A stretch of DNA of 64,000 nucleotides from Vicinamibacterales bacterium. Its GTDB lineage: Bacteria; Acidobacteriota; Vicinamibacteria; Vicinamibacterales; UBA823. This document shows positions 53,604 to 63,177 of this stretch, in pieces. The stretch is from assembly GCA_036012125.1 (NCBI GenBank), contig DASCOS010000009.1, positions 248,001 through 312,000 on the forward strand, read 5' to 3'. A program made the translations under genes and the position numbers. The stretch's first letter is position 1. The number at the start of each line of letters is the position of its first letter. The notes beneath the pieces are model-generated. The model was not told the origin of the DNA. It made no database searches and worked only from the letters and a program-made list of their open reading frames with translations.

Positions 53604-56024
53604 GTGGCTGACTACAAATACATCGGTAAGGATTATCAGACTCCAGACATCGTCGCGAAAGTGACGGGAAAAGCGAAGTATGCCGAAGACTTCCGTGCCG
53701 AGGGAATGCTCTTTGCAAAGCTATTGCTGAGCCCGATGCCCCACGCCCGCATCACGCGCATAGACGCAAGTGAAGCGCTGGCAATGGAAGGCGTTGAAGG
53801 GATTCTCACAGAAGACGACCTCCCGCCGGTGCAGCGCGAAGGCATCCAAGAGCGTGCACTCAATTCGACCGAGCCATTTTATGAAGGCCAGCCTGTTCTC
53901 GCTGTAGCTGCGGTCGACGAAACCACGGCCGCGGATGCTATCGAGAAAATTCGTGTCGATTACGAGCCACTCCCGTTCGTAATCGACCCAATGGAGAGCC
54001 TTCGCCCGGGTAGTCCGAACGCACGCTTGGATGGCAATGCCTTCGCTGGGCGTGAGGTCACGACCGTCAAGTGGCCGGAGGATGTCTTTGCGTCTGCTGA
54101 ACCCGGCAAGCTACCAATGGGTGAAGTCGGAGAGGAATGGGAGCACGGCGACGTTGAGGAGGCTCTTGCTGGAGCGGACCTCGTTCTCGATGAGACAATT
54201 GTTCAGGCCTCAACATCACATCAGCCACTTGAAACACGGACTGCGATGGCTTACTGGCAGAACGGGAAGTGCTATTTGCACTGCTCCACACAGAGCACCG
54301 TGCGCAGCCACGCGCCAGCGGCTGCGTGGATTGGAATCGAGCCAGAAAACCTGGTGCTCATCGCCGAGTACAGCGGTGGGGGGTTCGGTAGCAAGATTCC
54401 TGGATCGATCTTTGAGGCCATCCCGGGATTACTGTCGCGGAAGATTGGGAAACCAGTCATGCTGCGGATCACGCGCCAAGAAGAGAACTATATTGGTCGT
54501 GCTCGTCCAGGCTACCAAGCACGGGTTAGGGCCGGTTTCCGTTCAGATGGCCGTTTGACTGCAGTAGACCTGTTCGTTGTGCAGGACAACGGCCCTTACA
54601 ATCGCCAAGGTGATTTTCTCACCACTGGCCGAATCGTGTCACTGACCTACCAGCCTGAGAACATACGATTCCGCGGTCTAAGCGTGATGACGAATACTCC
54701 GCCGCGAGCCTCACAGCGAGGACCTGGCGGCGTTCAGGCGGTCGCCATGTTTGAGCCAGTCATGTCGAAGGCTGCGCGACAACTCGGCATTGATCATGTC
54801 GAGTTCCATAGAATCAACGCACCAAGTGGCACAGCCGCTTACGGACCAACGAATGACGAAGATGTTCGTCGCCGTGTCACAAGTGCCAACGTAAGCGAGG
54901 CGCTTGACCTAGGCAGCAAGCTCTTCAACTGGGAAGAGCGAAAGCAGCGAAGCGGCCAACGTAACGGCATGAAGGTAACGGGGGTCGGTGTGTCCGTGAG
55001 CCCGTACGTGGGTGGCAGTATCGGCTACGATGGTCTTCTCGTGATCAAGCCGGACGGCAAGATGTACGTTCAGTCTGGCATTGGCAATCTGGGCACGCAC
55101 TCCGTCTTCGACACAACCCGGGCGGCGTGCGAGGTGCTGGACTTTCCTTTTGAGGACGTAACGGTCGCTTGGGGCGACACGAGCCGGCATCTCCCTTGGA
55201 GTGCTAGCCAGGGCGGTAGTCAAACTACCCACGCACACACCCGTGCGAACTGGGCCGCCGGCCTCGATGCCAAGCGCAAACTGCAAGAAATCGCAGCGCG
55301 TGATTTAGGTGGGACGCCTGACGACTATGATGTCGGCGGCGGCCGCGTGTATCACCGGTCCAACCGCTCGCGGTTTCTCTCATTCGCGCGGGCGGCTGAG
55401 CGTGCAATCCAAATAGGCGGCAAGTACGATGGTCACGAGTTACCAGAAGACATCAACCCGTTCACTGCAACATCGGCCACGAATTTAGCCGGCGGAGGTC
55501 TGATGGGTGTAGCACGTGACAATTTCGGGCGTGACGGAGATACCTATACGTTCGTTATAGGTTTCGCGGAAGTTGAGGTTGACGTCGAGACGGGTCATGT
55601 CCGCGTTGTGGATTACGCATCAGCGGCCGACTGCGGCGTGATCATGCATCCCCGCAGCCTAGGTGGCCAGATCAATGGTGGCTCCATCCAAGGTTTTGGG
55701 CACGCAATGAAGCAACGGACGGCATATGACCAGCATTGGGGTCTGCCGGTGGCGAAGCGATTTTACTCAAACAAGCCACCGACTATCCTAGATGTTCCGC
55801 TCCACATGAAGTGGGGAGCAGTCGATATCCCTGACCCACAGACACCGGTCGGTGCGAAGGGAATCGGTGAGCCACCACAGGGTGCGGGTGCAGGTGCGGT
55901 GCTAAGTGCCATCGCTGATGCGATCGGCGACGAGCATCTTCGCCGAACCCCGGTTACCCCGGACATGATTCTGAGCTCACTCGAGATGGGGCCGGACGGC
56001 AATTTAACCGCGAACATCGGTTAG
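53604..56024 (+). CDS. Molybdenum hydroxylase large subunit (xanthine dehydrogenase family), without partner subunits
   Basis: 806 residues from GTG 53604, with GGAGGGA five bases upstream; the longer frame from 53478 is not homologous-looking. The aldehyde oxidase a/b hammerhead lies at the start (TGKAKYAEDFRAEGMLFAKLL). The Mo-pterin domain follows (GGGFGSKI, ASQRGPGGVQAVAMFE, QGGSQTT), and the catalytic Glu is in VGAKGIGEPPQGAGAG. The family oxidises aldehydes, purines or N-heterocycles and needs 2Fe-2S and FAD subunits, and none is adjacent. It is cytoplasmic, with no Tat signal. A terminator follows directly. Confidence 0.88.
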   Translation: MADYKYIGKDYQTPDIVAKVTGKAKYAEDFRAEGMLFAKLLLSPMPHARITRIDASEALAMEGVEGILTEDDLPPVQREGIQERALNSTEPFYEGQPVLAVAAVDETTAADAIEKIRVDYEPLPFVIDPMESLRPGSPNARLDGNAFAGREVTTVKWPEDVFASAEPGKLPMGEVGEEWEHGDVEEALAGADLVLDETIVQASTSHQPLETRTAMAYWQNGKCYLHCSTQSTVRSHAPAAAWIGIEPENLVLIAEYSGGGFGSKIPGSIFEAIPGLLSRKIGKPVMLRITRQEENYIGRARPGYQARVRAGFRSDGRLTAVDLFVVQDNGPYNRQGDFLTTGRIVSLTYQPENIRFRGLSVMTNTPPRASQRGPGGVQAVAMFEPVMSKAARQLGIDHVEFHRINAPSGTAAYGPTNDEDVRRRVTSANVSEALDLGSKLFNWEERKQRSGQRNGMKVTGVGVSVSPYVGGSIGYDGLLVIKPDGKMYVQSGIGNLGTHSVFDTTRAACEVLDFPFEDVTVAWGDTSRHLPWSASQGGSQTTHAHTRANWAAGLDAKRKLQEIAARDLGGTPDDYDVGGGRVYHRSNRSRFLSFARAAERAIQIGGKYDGHELPEDINPFTATSATNLAGGGLMGVARDNFGRDGDTYTFVIGFAEVEVDVETGHVRVVDYASAADCGVIMHPRSLGGQINGGSIQGFGHAMKQRTAYDQHWGLPVAKRFYSNKPPTILDVPLHMKWGAVDIPDPQTPVGAKGIGEPPQGAGAGAVLSAIADAIGDEHLRRTPVTPDMILSSLEMGPDGNLTANIG

Positions 56025-56044
56025 CCAGTAGCTTGATGGTTCGC

Positions 56045-56078
56045 AAAAAGGGGGCGGCGGATGCCGCCCCCTTTTTTT
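56045..56078 (+). terminator. Strong intrinsic terminator after the Mo-hydroxylase gene
   Basis: GC stem with arms GGGGGCGGC (56050-56058) and GCCGCCCCC (56063-56071) and loop GGAT, preceded by A5 and followed by T7. It begins 20 bases after the stop and separates the gene from the next one. Confidence 0.92.
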
Positions 56079-56112
56079 GTGCTTCTCTCCCACGGACGAT
56101 AAACTGAACACA

Positions 56113-57387
56113 ATGTCTCATGCGACTGTCGCTATTCTCCGGACACAGCCATCAACCGTAATCAGCGACTATCATGAGCTGCTGAATCTGGCCGGGTATC
56201 GGCAGGTGATAGACCCTTCTGTCGATACAGCACTCAAAGTCAATATCTCCTGGCACTTCTTCTTTCCTGGTAGCTCGACCACACCGTGGCAGCTTGACGG
56301 AGTAATCCGCGCGATGAAGCAGGATGGGTATGATCCCGCACTACTCCACGCCTGCCACAACCGGACAGTCGTCATCGACGCACATTTGGGTGAGCGTGAG
56401 AATAAACAACTGCCAGTGGTTGAGACACACGGCCTTCGTAATATTCATCTTTATGAGGGCGAGGACTGGGTGCACATACGAGATGCCGTGGGTGATTTGG
56501 CCGACAAGTTTTTGTGCTTGAATAACGTTTATCCGAAAGGCTTTCTCATTCCAAAACGCTTTATTGGTGAAAACATCATCCATTTGCCAACCATCAAGAC
56601 CCACGTCTTCACAACCACAACTGGTGCGATGAAAAATGCCTTTGGAGGACTTCTCAACGAACGCCGACACTGGACCCATCCAGTGATTCACGAGACGCTC
56701 GTTGACCTCCTACTGATTCAGCGCAAGGTCCACCGGGGTGTATTCGCGGTCATGGATGGCACGTTCGCTGGCGATGGCCCCGGACCAAGGTGCATGACGC
56801 CGTACGTTAAGAACGTTATCCTGGCCAGTAGTGATCAAGTGGCTATTGATGCCGTGGCGGCTAAGTTGATGGGCTTTGATCCGTTGTCAATCAAGTACAT
56901 CCGGTTAGCACACGACGCGAAACTCGGATGTGGTGACCCGCGTGACATCGCCATCGTTGGCGATGAAGCAGCCGGAGCCGAGCAATGGGGTTTCGTAGGA
57001 CCGTTCCGCAAGATGACCTTTGCATCCAAAATGCAACACAGGATCTACTGGGGACCACTGCGGCGACCACTTGAGTGGTCACTTAAGACCATACTGGCAC
57101 CGTGGGCTTACCTCGCCAGCGTCCTGTATCACGACAGCTTTTGGTATCCGACAAAAGGCCGCTCAGTAATGCGGGAAGTCTTAACCAGTAACTGGGGACG
57201 ATTATTTCGTGGCTGGGAGCGAGCCGTCGCAGACAAGGATGGGTATCGCGTGAACGATGCACCCCCAGCAAAGTTGCACCGAACAGGATTCCGTGCACTC
57301 CTCACATCATTTAGAATTCTAGGGACTTGCCTCAAAGAGGCGCCGGAATTTTCTACTCGACGTCGCCGCGTGGCTAACCGGTCCTGA
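56113..57387 (+). CDS. DUF362-domain protein
   Basis: 424 residues from ATG 56113; a TTG at 56077 is in the terminator and is unlikely. DUF362 features include LKVNISWHFFFPGSSTTPWQ at the start, HLPTIKTHVFTTTTGAMKNAFGG, VMDGTFAGDGPGPR and SSDQVAIDAVAAKLMGFDP. The C-terminal 130 residues are amphipathic or hydrophobic (LAPWAYLASVLYH) and not part of the core. The ferredoxin-like Cys clusters of some DUF362 proteins are absent. Function unknown. Confidence 0.82.
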   Translation: MSHATVAILRTQPSTVISDYHELLNLAGYRQVIDPSVDTALKVNISWHFFFPGSSTTPWQLDGVIRAMKQDGYDPALLHACHNRTVVIDAHLGERENKQLPVVETHGLRNIHLYEGEDWVHIRDAVGDLADKFLCLNNVYPKGFLIPKRFIGENIIHLPTIKTHVFTTTTGAMKNAFGGLLNERRHWTHPVIHETLVDLLLIQRKVHRGVFAVMDGTFAGDGPGPRCMTPYVKNVILASSDQVAIDAVAAKLMGFDPLSIKYIRLAHDAKLGCGDPRDIAIVGDEAAGAEQWGFVGPFRKMTFASKMQHRIYWGPLRRPLEWSLKTILAPWAYLASVLYHDSFWYPTKGRSVMREVLTSNWGRLFRGWERAVADKDGYRVNDAPPAKLHRTGFRALLTSFRILGTCLKEAPEFSTRRRRVANRS

Positions 57388-57437
57388 TGGACGACCGGAA
57401 ACTACACTCCGTAGGGATCACGCCAATCAAGCAGGAG

Positions 57438-59978
57438 TCACAATCCATCCGTTTTTGATTTCAGAGCTTCCTGCCCTTTCACATAAAGATCGAACCACTC
57501 CAACCATCGCGCCCACAAGTCTAGATAGTTTTCCTTCGCGCGTGGTCCGTGCGATTCGAAAGGGTAGATATAGAGAGCCGCCCTCTTCCCCAAACCGGTC
57601 AGTGCTTGCATCATTCGCTCAGACTGAATGAGAAAGGTGCCGGAGTTATTGTCCTGCTCCCCATGGTACATAAGTAGTGGTGAATGAATCTGATCCGCGT
57701 AAAAGAATGGTGAGATCTCGAGGTAAGTTGTCGGTGCGTCCCAGATGAACCGTTGCTCTCCTTGGAAAGTCATCGGCGTCAACGTGCGATTGTAAGCACC
57801 ATCACCGGCGATCCCGGCTTTAAAGAACGGCGTGTGTGCGAGTAGATTGGCCGTCGCGAACGCACCGTAGCTGTGCCCGCCGTGTCCGATTCGATCGACG
57901 TCAACGTATCCCATCTCGTCAACTTTTCTAATTACCGCGTACATTGTTTCAGTCATGTCCGCGACGAAACGGTCGTTAAACCGCCCGGCCTGACCGAGAA
58001 TCGGGACGTCTGGATATACCACCGCATACCCTTGGGTCAGCCAGATATCCGACCAGCGAAGAAAGCTGAGCGGTGAAAAAACGTTATGATTACGAGCCCG
58101 GATCGACGCCTGTTTATACTCCTCGGCTGACGCGTATTCTCGAGGATATGTCCAGAAAATTGCAGGAACCCGATCACCAGATTGGTAATCGGTCGGTAAC
58201 GAAATCCGCGCCTGGATGGTGAGGCCATCCCGACGCGTGAATTCAAAGTCGATCCGCTGAGCAGCTGTAATCTCGGGATACGGGTCAACATTTTGGGTTA
58301 AGTTCTCCCACGCACCGTCAGTGCTCCACAGATAGCTGTCTGGTGCCATTGAAGTCATTTCTCGACTTACGATCATCCGTGTTAGGTCATCGTTGAGTGG
58401 AGTTAAGGGCCAATCGAACGTTTCGGCCGCGCCCTCAAATAGACGCGTGGTTACACCATTCGCAATTTCGACCCGATCAACAAATGGCTGCGGCGTAAAT
58501 TGTTCGCCATAACCGGAACCCCGAAGATACGCAGATTGACCATTGCTCGACATCATGACCGTCGTGATGCCATTGCCGTCTTGGCGCGTCAGTATTTCAC
58601 CCGGTAGTTCGAGAACATTATCCGGGTCATAACTCACCAACACCTGTCCGGCAGCCGGCTCAACCGACGTGTCGTATGCGAAAAGGGTCCGCTCGCCGTC
58701 CTCGGTGATTTCCGCAAAAAAATGATCGCCCGCAGCATCAAAATGAAGGTCGCTAAACCGACCTTCTGTCGACGTAAGAACCTTCGCCTCCGCAACAACA
58801 AACGGCTCCTCAACGCCCATCACGCGTTCTTGCTGTTTAGTGTCTCTAGTGTCATCACTTTCCTCAGCGGCCGTCGGCGTTCTGGCAAGCCACGACAAGC
58901 CACGCCCGTCAGGCCGCCACGCGACCTCTCGCGGCAGTTTCGCATCAGGCCGGTTGTCTCGCTCTGATGACTCGTACAACGGTATCTGTCGAATTGTTGA
59001 CACAACGTCACCATCCAGATTCAGTACGTTGAGATCGCGCCCAAAACTCGTGTATCCGACAATGTACGAAAACGGCTCAACGAGCTGTTCAGCGAGGATG
59101 TGTCCACCGTCCGGTGACAGGGCGATCGACAGATACATAGCTGGATCGCCAATCGGTTGCGGTGCTTGTCCAGACGAAAGACGTGCGAGCTGTGCAGTTG
59201 TGTAGTAGCGAAATAGGTCAGCGTCGTACTCAGTCCGAAGCAGAAACGGTAGTGTTCGGGTTGGCGTTGCCTTCTCGCGTGTGCGACGCACAACGGGGCC
59301 GGTCGGCACCGGGTCGGCTTCGGGTTCTGAACCTCGGCCGGCCGGCACGAGCAGCGCAAGTACCGAGCCGTCTGGCATCCATTGCAGCATCCTCGAGGGC
59401 ACGCCCGCACCACCCCGAGCTGCAAGTGTCGCCATCACACGCGCATCGCTGAGCTGTTCAGTCGCACCAGTGCTGACGTCCGCCGTCCACACTTGAGTGC
59501 CTTCAGCTAAGTGCGCGAGAAATGCCAATCGGCTACCGTCTGGAGACCAGATAGCGTCACTAACGAAACTTCCTTCCGGAACATCGATCGACCATCGCCG
59601 ACGTTCCTCCAAAGCGTAGACGTCATAACCACGAATGCCATAGGTCGCTAGCCGCCATTCCCGATCCACCTCTGGCATCAACTCCAGCATCCCAAGCCGT
59701 AGCGTCCGGCGTGCCATCACCTCGAGGCTCGACAATTCATCAGATAACGGAATCAAAAAATGTGAACCGTTTGGACTTATTCGGTCAAGCTCCGCTAAGT
59801 TCTTGTCCCGGTCAAACAACTCCTGCACAGATACAGGCGGCAGTAAATAATCATTAGACGGATCGACCTGAGCCCGTATCGGTGAGGAGTCCAGCACCAT
59901 AGCTATCAGCAGGATTGCCCCAACCACGACCGTAGAATCCTTAAAACGTCGTCGTTGCGAATCGATGTCTACCTTCAT
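57438..59978 (-). CDS. Exported S9-family prolyl oligopeptidase-like serine peptidase
   Basis: 846 residues with AAAGGAAAGG before the ATG and a hydrophobic signal (about residues 16-36) ending IRAQ. The N-terminal two thirds is a beta-propeller with WSPDGSRLAFLA and similar repeats. The alpha/beta hydrolase domain has the nucleophile in GHGGHSYGAFATAN, the Asp in HGEQDNNSGT and the His in PFESHGP. Such enzymes cut peptides in the periplasm. The gene is convergent with the DUF362 gene and lies 61 bases downstream of an M20 gene on the same strand. Confidence 0.92.
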   Translation of the reverse strand: MKVDIDSQRRRFKDSTVVVGAILLIAMVLDSSPIRAQVDPSNDYLLPPVSVQELFDRDKNLAELDRISPNGSHFLIPLSDELSSLEVMARRTLRLGMLELMPEVDREWRLATYGIRGYDVYALEERRRWSIDVPEGSFVSDAIWSPDGSRLAFLAHLAEGTQVWTADVSTGATEQLSDARVMATLAARGGAGVPSRMLQWMPDGSVLALLVPAGRGSEPEADPVPTGPVVRRTREKATPTRTLPFLLRTEYDADLFRYYTTAQLARLSSGQAPQPIGDPAMYLSIALSPDGGHILAEQLVEPFSYIVGYTSFGRDLNVLNLDGDVVSTIRQIPLYESSERDNRPDAKLPREVAWRPDGRGLSWLARTPTAAEESDDTRDTKQQERVMGVEEPFVVAEAKVLTSTEGRFSDLHFDAAGDHFFAEITEDGERTLFAYDTSVEPAAGQVLVSYDPDNVLELPGEILTRQDGNGITTVMMSSNGQSAYLRGSGYGEQFTPQPFVDRVEIANGVTTRLFEGAAETFDWPLTPLNDDLTRMIVSREMTSMAPDSYLWSTDGAWENLTQNVDPYPEITAAQRIDFEFTRRDGLTIQARISLPTDYQSGDRVPAIFWTYPREYASAEEYKQASIRARNHNVFSPLSFLRWSDIWLTQGYAVVYPDVPILGQAGRFNDRFVADMTETMYAVIRKVDEMGYVDVDRIGHGGHSYGAFATANLLAHTPFFKAGIAGDGAYNRTLTPMTFQGEQRFIWDAPTTYLEISPFFYADQIHSPLLMYHGEQDNNSGTFLIQSERMMQALTGLGKRAALYIYPFESHGPRAKENYLDLWARWLEWFDLYVKGQEALKSKTDGL

Positions 59979-60039
59979 CTACCTTTCCTTTCGATTCCAG
60001 CCCTAGCTATGCCAGACCCCTCGTACAGCCCAGTTTCTT

Positions 60040-61629
60040 CTAGGGCTGTCTGACGGTCGGATACTCGATACCGAGCTGCTCAAGATACGTGTCATACCGG
60101 GCTGGATCGAAGTAGTACTTTCGCATTTCCTCCCGGAACTCCCCCATGATTTCGCGATTTAGGTGAGTCGCCGGCCGGTCATCGGCACTGATAAATGGAA
60201 CGTACTCCTGAGTCTTTGTCTGAACATCACGATAGTACGTCCAAGCCGCCTCAACCTTCTCCGGTTGGAGGAGAAAATCCAGCGCGGTCATTGCCATAAC
60301 TTTTGCACCCGCTGTTGAGCCTTTGTGGGCGATCGGCGTTGCCATCGCGACGGCACTCGACCAGTGATGGCCGCCACCTCCCGTCCGGAAGTTCGAAGGG
60401 AATCTCAGAGTGACCGTCGGTACGTTCCACGAGATATCGCCAATATCATCCGAGCCGCCGCCGGTCCGGACGCCTTCAGGCGGCCCGCCCAACTCACCAA
60501 GTTCTGTCGCAAGTCCAGTCGGCTCGGCACCAAGCTCTTCCTGAAGAGCTCTGGCTAGGGTTTGGTCCGCTTCACTCCACTCGGGGAGTCCAACCATCTT
60601 GATATTCTCGTACATCGTCTCCGCAATCACCTTATTGAAGTGCCGCGGCCAAGCCGACCCGAGGATCCGCCACTCCACTTCTGTATTAGTCATTTTGGCC
60701 GCTGCCTCCGCCGCTGTGTTGCCAATCTCGAAGAGGTCCTTGATGTGCTCGTAGTCGAGCTCGCGGAAGTAGTACCAAACTGAGGCGCGCGACGGCACAA
60801 CGTTTGGCTGGTCGCCTCCATCTGTGATCACATAGTGCGTGCGTTGCGATAGCCTAAGGTGTTCACGTCGGTAGTTCATAGCCGCATTCATCAGTTCGAC
60901 CGCATCGAGCGCGCTGCGACCCGACCATGGCCCTCCGGCCGAATGCGCCGACTCACCGTGGAATGTGTACTCTACCGACACGAGTCCATTACCACTGCCT
61001 TCGCCCCAACTCACGCCCATATTGCTACCGACATGGGTGAAAATCATGATGTCAACATCCTGAAACAGTCCGCCTCGAACGAAATAGGCCTTTGATCCCA
61101 ACTGCTCCTCAGCAACACCTGGCCAGAGCATGATAGTTCCTGGAATCTCTTCGCGCTCCATGAGCTTCTTGAGAACGAGCGCCGCCGTCACGTTCACGGC
61201 CTGGCCAGAATTGTGCCCTTCGCCGTGGCCTGGGGCGCCGTCAATAATTGGGTCGTGGTAAGCCACTCCAGGCTTCTGCGACGCCTTGGGAATACCGTCG
61301 ATGTCGCTCCCGAACGCGATAACCGGCTTGCCCGATCCCCAGGTCGCAATCCACGCTGTTGGCATCTCTGCGACCCCTTGCTCTACCAAGAACCCGTTGT
61401 CGCTCAGGATGCCAGTCACATAACTGGATGTTTCGAACTCCTGAAAACCCAGCTCGCCGAAGCTAAAAATCTGGTCGACGGCCTGTTGTGTAAACTGTCG
61501 CAGACTCTCGACCTCAGCTACAGCTTCCTGTTTGAGGTCGTTGAGCCGCTCGACCTCTTGTCCATGGATAGAGAACGGGCTTGCGAGCAGAACGAACATT
61601 AAAACCGCTAACCAACAACGACTGTGCAT
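60040..61629 (-). CDS. Exported M20 amidohydrolase of the AbgB type with altered metal motif
   Basis: 529 residues with GGGAGGT before the ATG and a signal peptide ending IHGQ. It follows the AbgB (p-aminobenzoyl-glutamate hydrolase) layout: FSFGELGFQEFETSSYV, GSDIDGIP, GAPGHGEGHNSG, VAEEQLGSKAYFV, ESAHSAGGPWSGRSALDAV and the late GGGGHHWSS. In AbgB and most M20D enzymes the bridging ligand motif is GCGHN; here Glu replaces the Cys (GEGHN). It probably hydrolyses amide bonds of amino-acid conjugates in the periplasm. Confidence 0.85.
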   Translation of the reverse strand: MHSRCWLAVLMFVLLASPFSIHGQEVERLNDLKQEAVAEVESLRQFTQQAVDQIFSFGELGFQEFETSSYVTGILSDNGFLVEQGVAEMPTAWIATWGSGKPVIAFGSDIDGIPKASQKPGVAYHDPIIDGAPGHGEGHNSGQAVNVTAALVLKKLMEREEIPGTIMLWPGVAEEQLGSKAYFVRGGLFQDVDIMIFTHVGSNMGVSWGEGSGNGLVSVEYTFHGESAHSAGGPWSGRSALDAVELMNAAMNYRREHLRLSQRTHYVITDGGDQPNVVPSRASVWYYFRELDYEHIKDLFEIGNTAAEAAAKMTNTEVEWRILGSAWPRHFNKVIAETMYENIKMVGLPEWSEADQTLARALQEELGAEPTGLATELGELGGPPEGVRTGGGSDDIGDISWNVPTVTLRFPSNFRTGGGGHHWSSAVAMATPIAHKGSTAGAKVMAMTALDFLLQPEKVEAAWTYYRDVQTKTQEYVPFISADDRPATHLNREIMGEFREEMRKYYFDPARYDTYLEQLGIEYPTVRQP

Positions 61630-61665
61630 GAAAGACCTCCCTCGATAGCCGCCCGACCTAGGTAG

Positions 61666-63159
61666 TTATGCTCCAAATAGCTCAACACCGAAAACACGTG
61701 CGAGAATAACAATCCCCGTTAGCCCACTGAACACGGCCAGACTCAACCAGCTAAACATAACTTCGAATGTCGATGGATAGAAGTGTTTATCGGATTTCGG
61801 GATGATGGTCAGGCAATAGTACAGATTCAAGAAGTAAATCACCGGTGCAACGAAGAGGGCCAGCGCCGAGGCGACTAGCACCAAGAAGACTGGCCTGGGT
61901 ACTCCCGCAATGATCGCCACTGACGAGACAAGTGAAAACAACATCGTCAGACGGTAGATGTTGTACTCGGAGTACCAGTGTCGGCGGTGATCATCGGTGA
62001 GATCTTCCCTCGCGATCCCCTGCAGTGCCGCCGTCGAGCGAAAAATGTTTCGACAGCAGGCACCGACGATTCTCGGCCAGCCATCAAAGTAGTTAAACGC
62101 GGTGGAGTAGGTCGCAGCAAACGCACCGAGAATGAAAATGATCATCATCTCCGGGCCGATACTGTCAGTGAAGATTCTAGCAATCTCGCCCATGACATTG
62201 TTGCCGGCTACCTCACTGGGATACATCCAGGTGGCGGCCAGTAATAGAAAAATGGTGGCCAGTATGAATGACACTACGTGACCTAGCCTGAAATCCCATA
62301 AGCCGATCTGAAACCAACGGCGACAGTATTCAATACCGTGCGCAGGAATCTTCGATGTATCGACGGCCAGGCCAACTTTCGAGTTCGAGAACGGGTCAAA
62401 CGCTTCCACCAGGCCAGCGCGCTCCAATTCAGGTCTGATGCGCCCCATGCCGACCTTCTTCGCTTTACCCCACTCTGAAGCCTGAAGCGACACATCAATC
62501 CCGGTGGGCAGTAACCCAAGGAACGCAGCAATTACGAGCCACGACCCCGCGGGTGTTTCAAAGATAAAGAAATGGCTGAACGCATCTAAGCCAACTGGAC
62601 GGAAGAAGAACACCAAGAACGTGCAAGCAATCAGCATCCCAGCCAGAATCTTGGTTGCAGTCTCAACGGCTGCGTAATTGCCGTAGAGAATGATCGCCAC
62701 CGCTGTGGTGGCAAGCACGAAGCCATAGTGTGTCTGGGATAGCGGCAAACCAACGGTCGTCGTGAAAAGGTAATATGCGACTGCGGCTGCAGCAGCTAGA
62801 CGACCCGCCTGACCAACGGCCGACTGAATGACCGTGGTAATCATCACGTACCAGAGCGGCCATTTTTTCCAAGCTGTACCATACGCTTCGATGAGGCTCT
62901 TGCCAGTAGCATTTGTAAACCGGAAGGCCATCTCAAATCCGTAGTACTTGAAGATATAGGCGATCGGGATGCACCACAGCAGCGCAAACTCAAACCGGCC
63001 ACCTGCGGTCGGCGCCGTCACAAGATGGCTAGTCCCAACACCGGTCATCATCAGGATGAGTCCGGGACCAAAGTGTCGCAGCATTCCCCGCCAAGAGGTA
63101 TTCGGCAGTGACAACTTGCCGACTACTTGTTCCAACCGTGCCGATTGCTCATCAGTCAT
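61666..63159 (-). CDS. Non-canonical Nramp-family transporter
   Basis: 497 residues with about 11 to 12 transmembrane segments and the Nramp fold (GPGLILMMTGVGTSHLVTAP in segment 1, FKYYGFEMAFRFTNATGKSL in segments 2-3). The metal-binding motif of segment 1, usually DPGN, reads VGTS, and the MPH of segment 6 reads LPT (LLPTGIDVSLQASEW). The usual Mn/Fe ligands are thus absent, so the substrate may differ. An insertion between segments 6 and 7 holds about 70 soluble residues. It starts 18 bases after the Fe-S gene upstream. Confidence 0.82.
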   Translation of the reverse strand: MTDEQSARLEQVVGKLSLPNTSWRGMLRHFGPGLILMMTGVGTSHLVTAPTAGGRFEFALLWCIPIAYIFKYYGFEMAFRFTNATGKSLIEAYGTAWKKWPLWYVMITTVIQSAVGQAGRLAAAAAVAYYLFTTTVGLPLSQTHYGFVLATTAVAIILYGNYAAVETATKILAGMLIACTFLVFFFRPVGLDAFSHFFIFETPAGSWLVIAAFLGLLPTGIDVSLQASEWGKAKKVGMGRIRPELERAGLVEAFDPFSNSKVGLAVDTSKIPAHGIEYCRRWFQIGLWDFRLGHVVSFILATIFLLLAATWMYPSEVAGNNVMGEIARIFTDSIGPEMMIIFILGAFAATYSTAFNYFDGWPRIVGACCRNIFRSTAALQGIAREDLTDDHRRHWYSEYNIYRLTMLFSLVSSVAIIAGVPRPVFLVLVASALALFVAPVIYFLNLYYCLTIIPKSDKHFYPSTFEVMFSWLSLAVFSGLTGIVILARVFGVELFGA

Positions 63160-63177
63160 ACCTGAGGGTTCTCCCGC

